Origin: Patella vulgata
Lineage: Eukaryota; Mollusca; Gastropoda; Patellidae
DNA length: 64,000 nucleotides
Assembly (NCBI RefSeq): GCF_932274485.2
Contig: NC_065881.2
Location: 16,898,613 to 16,962,612, forward strand
Reading direction: 5' to 3'
The number at the start of each line of letters is the position of its first letter. The first letter of the stretch is position 1. A program made the position numbers and the translations under genes. Shown piece by piece: positions 1 through 8,912 of the stretch. The notes below the pieces were generated by a model. It saw only the letters and a program-made list of their open reading frames with translations. It was not told where the DNA came from and made no database searches.

Positions 1-60
1 AAAGATACCTGTAAGAATATTGAAATATTGCGTGACATGAACGAAGAAGTAGTAAATCCA

Positions 61-370
61 GGATGACCTGGTAATGAATAATGTCTAGTCGTTCGAATTG
101 GACGGAAAACCGAGGTCCCGTGTACACGGTGGCAACGAATAGCGTCTAGTCTTTCGGATTGGACGGAAAACCGAGATCACTTGTACACGTTACAACGAAT
201 AGCGTCTAGTCGTTCGGACTGGACGAAAAATCGATATCCTTTGTACACGTTAGTGTGCACTTAAAAGAACCCATAACTATTATAATTCGATGAAGTAAAT
301 GTAGCTCCAATTTTATTAGTCCTTTTGGTATAGAAAAGTAGGAAGTTAAACCCCATTCCATCTTCTGTTT
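61..370 (+). repeat. SINE-A copy with its middle segment triplicated
   Basis: Three 60-bp units at about 73-132, 133-192 and 193-252 carry GTCTAGTCGTTCGGATTGGA and TCCCGTGTACACG-type words of the SINE-A middle. The SINE-A 3' end (AGTAGGAAGTTAAACCCCAT) follows near 335-365. Confidence 0.65.
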
Positions 371-1440
371 TTCAATTAATACATATACAATGCGTTAATA
401 TATTTCTACGTTCCCAGAGCTCTCTATTATGTATATTATATAATTCAATAACTTTATTATACCACAAAACAAATTCTTTTTACTTTATCAATCTTTTATT
501 ACATTCCCACGTTCTGTTATTCAGTAAATCTTTGTTTTATGACAAAGGCAAATATACCCACGCCATCTTCCCACGACGGGATTAAAGCTAAAATAAAGGA
601 ATGAAGTGTTTCATGTTTGGATTTGTATAGCTTTAAAGTGTTAACCCTTGGCGCCTTAGCTCTATCGTGTTAATTTATTGACGTTGGATATTAATAATAA
701 CACGATCGTTAGTCTTTGGTATAATTATACGCAATAAATTTAGTTAATGAATTAATCTAACACACTGTCCTGATCTTTACAATATATGCAATGATCTGCC
801 AGACTTTTAATAAAACTGACAATCAAGTATAATGTGGTAAATGGGTGTATTATAGACATTTGATAGAATTTAACGCCTGGTCGACGTCCCAAATCCAACC
901 CCAGCACCCATCGGTCATTTATGACCCTGGCCCATAAAAAACAACTTTCGCAGTAATTGTTAGGTAGACACGTTTATCACAGCAACATGTAACAGTCAAA
1001 CAGTCAAAATAAACGTAAAATGAAAACTCCCAATCAGTCTGGGGCCATTCCAAACCCTTTGGGCTTTGACCAGGGGTGTATCGCTTTGTCGGTTTTAAAT
1101 TCTTACACTTGTGATAGAACCCGTACTTGGTTGATCACGCCTATTTCATACGTTTCAGATAGTATAATACTGTAATGGCAGCGCCAGCAATATTCCCTGC
1201 GAAATACACCGTCTGGAAAGGAACACAACAGAAATAATTACAAATGGAGCGATTCTGTGGGTTGTCATTGTGAATATTCATTTAAACATATCTATAGTTC
1301 TGTGAAAACATTCATATATTATCCATTGACAAAACACCGAATGCAGGGAAATTTAAAAGGACAATAAACTATAGAACTTGAATTTATCAATATCGTCGAT
1401 GGCTAAAATGCACTATTACTTTTCTATATTTAACTTTTTT
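371..1440. other. Unannotated AT-rich flank
   Basis: I see no supported ORF, RNA gene or recognised repeat here. Confidence 0.5.
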
Positions 1441-1450
1441 GTTAACTTCA

Positions 1451-1615
1451 TGGCTCGGTGAGTTGGGTCGGTGATGTCTGGCTCACTTTTTAGGAAATCC
1501 CGATGTTTGCCGAGAAAGTTAATCTGGGTTTTCTAACCTGCTTTCTCTTTGTCACTGGTGTAGAACGGTGCAGAAATGTAGGATGTTAAACCCCGTTTCA
1601 CTTCCTTTCCTTTTC
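1451..1615 (+). repeat. SINE-A fragment, internally deleted
   Basis: Matches the SINE-A head and middle (TTGTCACTGGTGTAGAAC) joined to the 3' end (GTAGGATGTTAAACCCC). Confidence 0.55.
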
Positions 1616-2516
1616 TATATTGTGCTTCTGTTGGGTTAAGAAAATAAAGTAATACAAAAGAAAATACTGATAATAAGACAGAGCAACAATATGTTCTGTG
1701 AATGTAAATAGCCATTGGGGTGGATTAGAGACCGGGACAAGCCGTCGATGGTATATCTTGCAGGTCATCTGCATAATATATGTATCAGATACTGGGGTCA
1801 GTAAACTAAGAAATATGGATTATAGTCGACATTTGCCATAGAAAATATATGCAACATTATAATTTGATATAGAAGATATTGATTCTCTTTTTCATTATTT
1901 AGCACTTATTTCTTTTAAGTTGATATATGTAATACACATGTAGCATCCAACTTTATGGAAAATTGACGTTAAATCAATAAAAATTCTATTACTCCCACCT
2001 CATCCCCGAAAAAAATCTTTTATTATTGATTCGTTGGTATTTAAGGGACAAACACAACAATAGAAAAGAATGATAATGGAGGCTCAGTGTTTTTACATAG
2101 AGCATTTTATACTTGTGTAAAGTTATTGATGGCAATAGTCCAGGGCTTTGTAAGGTATTAATAATTTGTTGTAAGAAAGAAAAGGGTTCGCGTGCATTTA
2201 ATATTCACCGCCATTTGGGGTCGTTTCTTATCGGTTTAATGAATGAGCAACAGATGTTGATTCTGTCTTCATTTAGTTTGATCGAGACGGCGTCCAGCTG
2301 CCCTTTGTCCTACCTCAACCTCGTCTGTCGAGGCCAACCCGAACTCCCCAAGCTGCTTATACGTTAGACTTATAGACCCAGTTATTTTTTCATGCTTTTA
2401 CAATTACTTTAAACTTTGAAAACTGTATTCATAATACAATTTCGAAAACAGGCCCATCAAAAGATTTTAGCCTGCACTTCAAGATGGCGCATATTTGTTT
2501 TACATCGTCTGCAGAA

Positions 2517-2690
2517 GGAATGAAATGAAATGGGGTTTAAGTCCTACTTTTCTGCGACTGCAGTGGAAGGACAATTTACGCTGGAATTCGACGAAGAGCA
2601 GTCGGAAACGCCGCTGTCCGGGCAAAATTTCCTTCTTAGCCCAAACATTGCGTGTGCCGGTCTTCATTATCCCTTTTCATATCCTACAAG
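2517..2690. repeat. Two SINE-A fragments in opposite orientation
   Basis: 2517-2555 is the SINE-A 3' end on the minus strand (GAAATGAAATGGGGTTTAA). 2608-2690 is the SINE-A 3' half on the plus strand (GCTGTCCGGGCAAAATTTCC). ORFs across this stretch are repeat-derived. Confidence 0.55.
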
Positions 2691-3833
2691 TATCATTTTT
2701 CCGAACAAATCATTTTATCTTGGATCTTCCGCACATAGACCAGGGACCCGACGGAATGCAGTTATCAAATTACAATTTGATGTTTTCCAGTCACGAGTAG
2801 ATACGATTGAACATGGCTTATCATCCTACGTCTATGGTTGTAGACTGTATTTAACTGCTAATTAGTTGATACATGTGTCAACACTCTCTACTTTAATCTG
2901 GGTCGGTATCAATCTACAGATAACTTGATATACCCCAACAACTGTCCTGGTTGGCCTTAATTACATCAAGTAATACGATAGTTATTCCCCACTCCTTTCT
3001 GCGGCAGAGATAAGAGCTGTATGGAAGCCTAGAATTTTGAGGGGAACTTCCCCGACTGGTTGGGGCTAAAAGGGAACCCTTTGGTTAAAATAATGTGGAT
3101 ATTATACAAAGAGTCAAGTGGGGTTCTTTAACATATTCCATGCTAATATGTACCATGTACATACCCATACATAAATCGTTTGTATTCAGCGCCCATTACA
3201 AAAATTCGGAAATAGAATTTTGAAATGGGATCTACATTTCCCATCCGGCCTGGATTGCACATGTATATTGGCTTCATCAGTATCTGACACATAAACAGTT
3301 AATATTTTCAATATTCAACCCCAAAACGATTTGGCTGCTATATTTTAAAGACACTGAGGGATTTGGAATAGGTTATAAGCTACACACTGCATCTCACTTC
3401 AAAGGAATATCAGACATAAATGCAAAATGACAATGGGTAGCTTTGAATTGCAACTTTTAATACATTTGCAGGTATAAAAAGGTCTGATGATTACAACAAT
3501 ATTTGTAGAATGAATGGTTTATTTACAGAATGAATAAAATACATGTACAAATACTTGTTATTATTTTACAATTTATCAAGTATACACAACTTTATATGCA
3601 AATATTCAATTAAAGGCTTCTGGCCAAACAACGATGTAGAACCTTAGATTTGTTACATTTTTCGATTGTCACACAAAATATGCATAACTAGGTTCCAAAT
3701 CTCCACTTGCAATTTTCTGATTCAAATACTTTCTAGTGGCAATATTGTTATTAAATTGCATGGAGTAAAACAATATATTCTGGCAATCTAGAGGCTTATT
3801 TAATCTTAAAATACAGATGTGACGTCATCCTTT

Positions 3834-3905
3834 GATGTTGGCATACCATTATTTCAAATAATGTACGGATGATGTTGGCATACCATTATTTCAAATAATG
3901 TACGA
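3834..3905. repeat. 37-bp tandem duplication
   Basis: GATGTTGGCATACCATTATT begins at 3834 and again at 3871. Each unit contains the palindrome ATTATTTCAAATAAT. A full CRE-type octamer TGACGTCA lies just upstream at 3820-3827. Confidence 0.8.
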
Positions 3906-4406
3906 GCAACTTGCCAATCGTACATTATCTATACTAGATGAAATATTGGACTTGCGTGACGTATTTTATTGAAAAGCAAGTGCAGGATAGTGTCTGTATT
4001 TTAAGTTGTTTAATGGTCTCAAGCTAAAGTCATTGCGTAATATATTGAAACAACACTCGGCTTGCATCTCGTGCAGTATCAATATATTGCTTAATGTCTC
4101 GCTCACGACCATTAAACCATACTTACAAACCTCTACATTTTTTTTAAATACAACATTCGTAAAACTAATTCTTAAAATACATGTAGTTGATTACCAAAAT
4201 AACGTCGTTTTATTGTTACAATGACATAAAGATAACTTTCGACATAGCCATGAAAAACAATTTGAATGCAAATATCTGAATACTTTTGTGAGCGCAGGTA
4301 TTAATGACCAAAGAAAACAATAACAATACACATGACATAAAGAGGTAAAATTTTAACCTTATACAAAATAATACTTTTGTTATACATGAATATATTATTA
4401 TAATTA

Positions 4407-4971
4407 TTTATTAAATTACATATTAAACTGCCAGATGATTTATTCTAACAGTTGATTTTTGATGATAAATTTTATGAAATTGTTTCAATACAAGCAAAAA
4501 AATAATGAAAAAAATATGGACATAAACCCTTTATCACCTGATACATATTGACTACCACAGTTTGCAAAGAAAAGAAACTGAGGAAAGCAATGTAGCTCAT
4601 TTTTGATACTTCTTCAACCAAGACTGTCTTGTATAGATGGTCATCGATAGTTCAGCCATATTTGGATGATTTGAAATGCTTAAGGGAGCAGTAGTTTCTG
4701 GATGTTTGGGGGTGGTTTCACTAGTTTCAGGTGATAAAGGGTTATGGGTACAAATTAAACCAATGCAAATATGATCTGAAGTAATTAGCACTCTTTACCA
4801 ACATCCCCCCACCCCATTTCCCCCCTCCCTTTTGAAATTGTGTACCTTGTGATGAGTTTTTACGACATAAAACTTGACCTCATTTCTCTCACAATTGACT
4901 GTCACTAATACATGTATAAACACAAAAATGTTGGCTTTTTAAGTAGATGATAAAAGCACTGATCAGGGAAA
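4407..4971 (-). other. slbp: slbp 3' UTR with candidate poly(A) signals
   Basis: Downstream of the SLBP stop the sequence is AT-rich without a supported ORF. The first AATAAA signals on the transcript strand lie at 4444-4439 and 4412-4407, giving a 3' UTR of roughly 0.55 kb if used. No transcript data. Confidence 0.5.
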
Positions 4972-5209
4972 CTATAATATCAATGAATCAATTTCATTAT
5001 CATCAATCAAACTCAAAGAATTCTTAGGAGAGCTGTGATTGGGCTGACGGACTTCTGGTTCAGGAAAGTGGTGAGAAAAATTCTCATTGTTTTGACTATT
5101 TCTGTAATCCAACAGTTCACTGCCATTGTCTGAAATATCTGAATCAAAAGTCTTCTCTAAGGCACTGAAATATTCTGATGAACTGTCTGTCATGGAGACA
5201 TCTGCACTG
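4972..5209 (-). CDS. slbp: slbp coding exon 7 (acidic C-terminal tail)
   Basis: Encodes residues 215-293, rich in Ser, Asp, Glu and Asn, ending [12 protein letters not shown] and a TAG stop. Such acidic phosphorylatable tails are known in invertebrate SLBPs. Confidence 0.93.
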
Positions 5210-7959
5210 CTAAGGCAAGGAAAAAAATTCAAAAAGGTTATTTTTCAACAAAATATTCGCTGATACAGACATGATTTCAACACATTGTCAATATGCTGAT
5301 TTACCAAAAATCAGGAAAAGAAATATAATTATAAATGAATAATCTATAAATGACGAATTTGAATTAGTCAAAACTGAATATTTATTTTACAGATAATATA
5401 TAATTCAATTAAGAAAACAAAATCACTCAAATCCTGGAGAGTGAATCACGTAGAAAATAGGAGATGAAACAGTTGTTGATGACTGGATGTTTGTGTAGCT
5501 ATTAAAGACAGGCAGATACAGATAAACATTACTGCCGACATAATAATTCAGCATCCAACAGTTAATCACAAAAACACATATCAGTAAACATGTGCACTAT
5601 TCAAGTATTAAAATAACATTAACTCAGTATAACTTTTACCTTTTATTTGTGCTAGTAGGTGCATCAAACTGATGAAGAGAACGTCTCCATAGTTTCACTT
5701 GCATGTCCCATGACCGTCTACTAGTTTTCACATATTTATTAGGTGTACAAGGGTGGCCTTTCCTTCTTTGATATCTACAAAATAAAAGGACTACTTATAA
5801 GGAAAACAGTATACTAAGTAGCAAGGATACAGCAACTATGACACCGGTCTCGCACCATCTTTGCTTCCAATCCTGAGAGATTTAAATCACGATATTGATA
5901 TTTATTTATTATGATAAAAAGGCTGATTATTGACAAATTATTCTGGTTTGCATAGACTTAATGCCATTATAAAACTATATTTCTTCTATTTTACACATTC
6001 CAACTTTACTCACCTTTTCACTTGTCTGAGATAGGATGCATAACCTGGAGTATTTTTACCATAATCAATAGATTTTTGTCTCCTCATAAGAGTAGCAGAG
6101 TCTTCCTCCATGTCCATAACTAATTTAGGTTTTCTTGCAGTACCCATTTCCAATTTACGACGATATCTAAAACATTAAAGAAGTAATAAAAAAAATATTT
6201 TAACCAGACTGCTAGTTTTTTTGTTTGGGGGGGGGGGGGGGGGGGGTAGATTTTAATATTAAATAAATGACAATCATGATCCAAAACTAAAAGACAAACT
6301 CACGTTTTCAGATTATCATTTTCCTCGGCAGCCAATTGCTCAAATGTATCAACTTGCGCAGCCCAATCCAAATTCGTGCTGTTATGCTTGATAGGACCAA
6401 TTTCTGGAGTCATTCTACAATCAGAAGATTAAATAATTATTTGGATTTCGGAACAATATCTACTCTTTCACAGCTTAATCTAATGTAAAATGAATTCAAA
6501 TTCATCATCTAACATTCAATCGGATAAAAAAGAAGCCCCCTGCCCCCCCAAAAAAGATTTTAGCTAAACTAACAGACATTACTGGTTGGGTTTGACATCC
6601 TAATATATATCTTCTGCAGTGGATTTTGAAGATTGACAAATGTTCACTTCATCATACTTTTGTACTGAACAGGATTAACACATTTTTCGATCAACAATAT
6701 AGCAGTTTGTAAATGGATACTTACTGAATCTGTTCTAATGGAGGAAAGTCACTAGTCTTGATACAGAAATCTAACTGACTCTTTGAACTCCTAAAAAAAT
6801 AATTTACCATTGTTATAGTTGGTTAATATTGAATGAAGGGTTCTACATATACATGTACAAACCATAAGCTTACAATATCTAACAGACTTTACTTTTAATC
6901 CTGAACTATTAGACGCCAATCCATTTATACAGTACCTGTTATTATCTGTTCTGTTATTCCTATTAGAAACTTGTTTATCTTTATTTATTGGACTTCTAAG
7001 GGGACTTAAGGGACCGTTTCTTGCATATCGTTCACGTGTTGTACTGTCCCTGAAATAAAGAGAATGTTGTTTTTTGGGGTTTTTTTTTAAAAAAAAAAAG
7101 GATAACATACATGTAGCACTTTCACATGCTCTAAATTAACTCACACACAGCCTGTTAGATTGAGCCAGATTCATTTTTCAGACTAGTTTATAATTGAAAA
7201 CCTTTGCCATGATGAACCTGATCTATCCGAACCATGCATGGCAATTTTAAATCAGGTTGTATGCAGATCTTCCAATAAATAGTTAATATATGTCATATAA
7301 ATTTACTACAAGTTACACATGTATTACCCAACAGCCACCAGGGGGGTTCAAAGAGTGCACTTGGGCTTTCAGTCTTCATCATGATGATCATGAACAGAGT
7401 TATCTTAAAAATTCTACATATCTACAACTATTAGTATTATACCGGTATGTAAAATTAAATTTATTAGATCTAGGCCTACATTAAATAAGATACATTTTCT
7501 TGTCAAAAGTCAAACTTACTACTGCTTCATAAAGAAGCAAGCCAATGTTCCTAGATTACTACATCATATTCAATTATATTCTCATAACAAATAATGTCAA
7601 TTCTGTTCCGTCCACTACAACTACAGCCCATTTTTTTAGGTTGATGTAACTTTTTTGCAAGGGCTTTTGTAAGAATCCCAACACCGATCTGAATAACCAA
7701 CCCTTCGGTTAAACAAAACTTTCAAACAAAAAAGCTTGACAAACATCTAGTGTCCGTCAACCTGGCTGTCAAATAATAATAATAAAAACAAAATTCATCT
7801 TGCAGTGTGACTGAGATGCTTGGACCTTTTCTCCCAGTTCAGAATCAGTGGTTACGACAAAGCAAAAAAATATCCGAAAATATAAGAAATATACCTTCCA
7901 GTGGGGAAATACCGATCTCCGTGAGAATAGTGACTTCTATTGTTCCTCCGTTGACTCAT
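4972..7959 (-). CDS. slbp: Histone RNA stem-loop-binding protein, 7 coding exons, 293 aa
   Basis: Binds the 3' stem-loop of replication-dependent histone mRNAs and supports their processing, export and translation in S phase. Exons, in transcript order: 7959-7895, 7049-6936, 6790-6725, 6414-6304, 6166-6014, 5774-5640, 5209-4972 (TAG stop). All introns are GT-AG and all are phase 2. The RNA-binding domain spans about residues 145-206: [17 protein letters not shown], then TPNKY (180-184), SRRSWD (188-193) and [12 protein letters not shown]. These match the animal SLBP domain, including the TPNK motif whose Thr is phosphorylated in other species. Upstream, MTPE (83-86), DWAAQV (98-103) and YRRKL (120-124) align with the human TTPE, DWASAV and YKRKL segments. 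The N-terminus is rich in Arg, Asn and Ser; the tail is acidic and Ser-rich. Human SLBP has 270 aa. The ATG has A at -3. Identity is firm from the domain; the UTR limits are not known. Confidence 0.97.
5640..5774 (-). CDS. slbp: slbp coding exon 6 (second half of RNA-binding domain)
   Basis: Encodes residues 170-215 with [18 protein letters not shown] and the helix [12 protein letters not shown]. This is the most diagnostic exon of the gene. Confidence 0.97.
6014..6166 (-). CDS. slbp: slbp coding exon 5 (first half of RNA-binding domain)
   Basis: Encodes residues 119-170: YRRKLEMG, an acidic stretch, then [20 protein letters not shown]. The acceptor is TTTTAG|ATATCG and the donor AAG|GTGAGT. 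Confidence 0.96.
6227..6246 (+). repeat. Run of 20 G in an slbp intron
   Basis: An uninterrupted homopolymer in the intron between slbp exons 4 and 5; it is poly(C) in the transcript. Its length may be a sequencing or assembly estimate. Confidence 0.9.
6304..6414 (-). CDS. slbp: slbp coding exon 4 (TPE and DWA motifs)
   Basis: Encodes residues 82-119, including MTPEIGP and [18 protein letters not shown]. These correspond to the TTPEGP and SDWASAVEE region of human SLBP, where CDK phosphorylation triggers degradation at the end of S phase. The equivalent regulation here is inferred. Confidence 0.94.
6725..6790 (-). CDS. slbp: slbp coding exon 3
   Basis: The acceptor is TTTTAG|GAGTTC and the donor TCA|GTAAGT. 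It encodes residues 60-82 with the hydrophobic DFPPLEQI segment. Phase agrees with both neighbours. Confidence 0.92.
6936..7049 (-). CDS. slbp: slbp coding exon 2
   Basis: The acceptor is TTTCAG|GGACAG and the donor CAG|GTACTG. It encodes residues 22-59 and part of 60, including the proline-directed serines in GPLSPLRSP, candidate CDK-type sites. Confidence 0.92.
7895..7959 (-). CDS. slbp: slbp coding exon 1
   Basis: Encodes residues 1-21 plus two bases of codon 22, starting [18 protein letters not shown]. The donor reads AAG|GTATAT. The start codon is in a good context (CAAACAATG). Confidence 0.93.
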
Positions 7960-8058
7960 TGTTTGAATAATTCTGTGTTTTTAGTACATAAAATTGAATA
8001 AAATAACCACTACTTTCTATATGACCTGCAAATTTGTTCACTAAAGTTCCTGTCTTAA

Positions 8059-8067
8059 TTTCGCGCC
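8059..8067 (+). promoter_or_regulatory. E2F consensus site (TTTCGCGCC)
   Basis: An exact match to the E2F consensus TTTSGCGCS, 100 bp upstream of the SLBP ATG. A weaker E2F-like TTTCGGGAAA lies at 8098-8107. SLBP expression at G1/S would fit E2F control. Confidence 0.6.
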
Positions 8068-8074
8068 ATGTCCA

Positions 8075-8086
8075 TGCGCACGCGCA
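8075..8086. promoter_or_regulatory. NRF1 palindrome (TGCGCACGCGCA)
   Basis: A full match to the NRF1 consensus YGCGCAYGCGCR, 8 bp after the E2F site. NRF1 sites are typical of TATA-less and bidirectional promoters. Confidence 0.6.
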
Positions 8087-8260
8087 GTAAATATTTATTT
8101 CGGGAAATGAATTTGTATAAAAAATTTATTTTCATTGAACCTTATTCTAACACTTCTTAATCGTAATTAGGGTGTTAAAAATTCTATTGTTATGTAAAAA
8201 TAGTCCTAAAACAAAAAAGAAGTGAATATCGCTTGCAGACGCTTTGTTAGCTGGACGCTG

Positions 8261-8288
8261 ATTGGCTGAAAGTGTGTTGTCTTTCAAA
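8261..8288. promoter_or_regulatory. Inverted CCAAT box plus CHR-like element
   Basis: ATTGG at 8261-8265 is a CCAAT box on the minus strand. TTCAAA at 8283-8288 is TTTGAA, the CHR core, on the minus strand, 17 bp away. CCAAT plus CHR is the known layout of G2/M promoters, including vertebrate cdc25C. Function here is inferred. Confidence 0.5.
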
Positions 8289-8760
8289 CGTGGTGGCGGT
8301 GAGCTGGTCTGGGCATATCGTCAATTAACATTATTTCATTTATTTAGTGGAGCAACATCCACTGATGCTCTAAGTATCTTCAAGTCAACATGGATGTCTA
8401 GGACTATATTCTCTGTAGCTTCGAAGCTCTGTGATAAAATTTGTTTGTATGAAACCAAGTATATTGGATGTGACATTGCATGTGTTCATAACCTGACGCT
8501 ACCAAATTGATTCATTGAGTTCTCTGCTCTTTGTTTTTACAACCAACAATCTTCATAACTTGCACAGGCCGTCGGATATTGGTCTTATTATACGGAAATA
8601 AACGATTCTTTATTTTGTAATACTTTGGGATAAAAGTGATTATTTGGAGTGATTGTTTTATAAACCATTTTGACCATCCGATGAGACGTAAATTGAAGTT
8701 GCATTTGGACTTGTAAGGCCAGTTAGCCAAGCCACAGGAAGGTGTGGTCTTATTACCAGG

Positions 8761-8912
8761 ATGTCTGACAGAACACCTATCACCAAACCCTTAAGTTTGG
8801 CCTTAAAAAACATCACAAATAACATAAGTTTTGGAGAAAGTCCAGCAACATGTACAGTGAATTCTCCTATGACGAATTTAGCCTTCAATCTAAGTGGTCT
8901 TTCAACTGGAAG
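8761..8912 (+). CDS. cdc25: cdc25 coding exon 1
   Basis: Encodes [15 protein letters not shown] through STG plus two bases of Arg51. [13 protein letters not shown] matches the SPVTxLxxxLxxL box of animal CDC25 N-termini. The start has A at -3; the donor is AAG|GTGAGA. Confidence 0.93.

Larger units (their letters stand above)
7960..8760. promoter_or_regulatory. Shared bidirectional promoter between slbp and cdc25
   Basis: These 801 bp separate the divergent start codons of two cell-cycle genes. The region holds most of the motif-rich, GC-richer sequence nearby: E2F, NRF1, CCAAT and CHR-like sites, described separately. No TATA box is evident. Part of it must be 5' UTR of both genes. Bidirectional activity is inferred from the geometry. 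Confidence 0.75.

Noticed and set aside
3040-3060. GGGGAACTTCCCC as an NF-kB site
   Set aside because: It is palindromic but deviates from the kappaB consensus centre, and no nearby promoter is evident.
4006-4224. Plus-strand ORF downstream of slbp
   Set aside because: Low-complexity AT-rich translation without domain or splice evidence.
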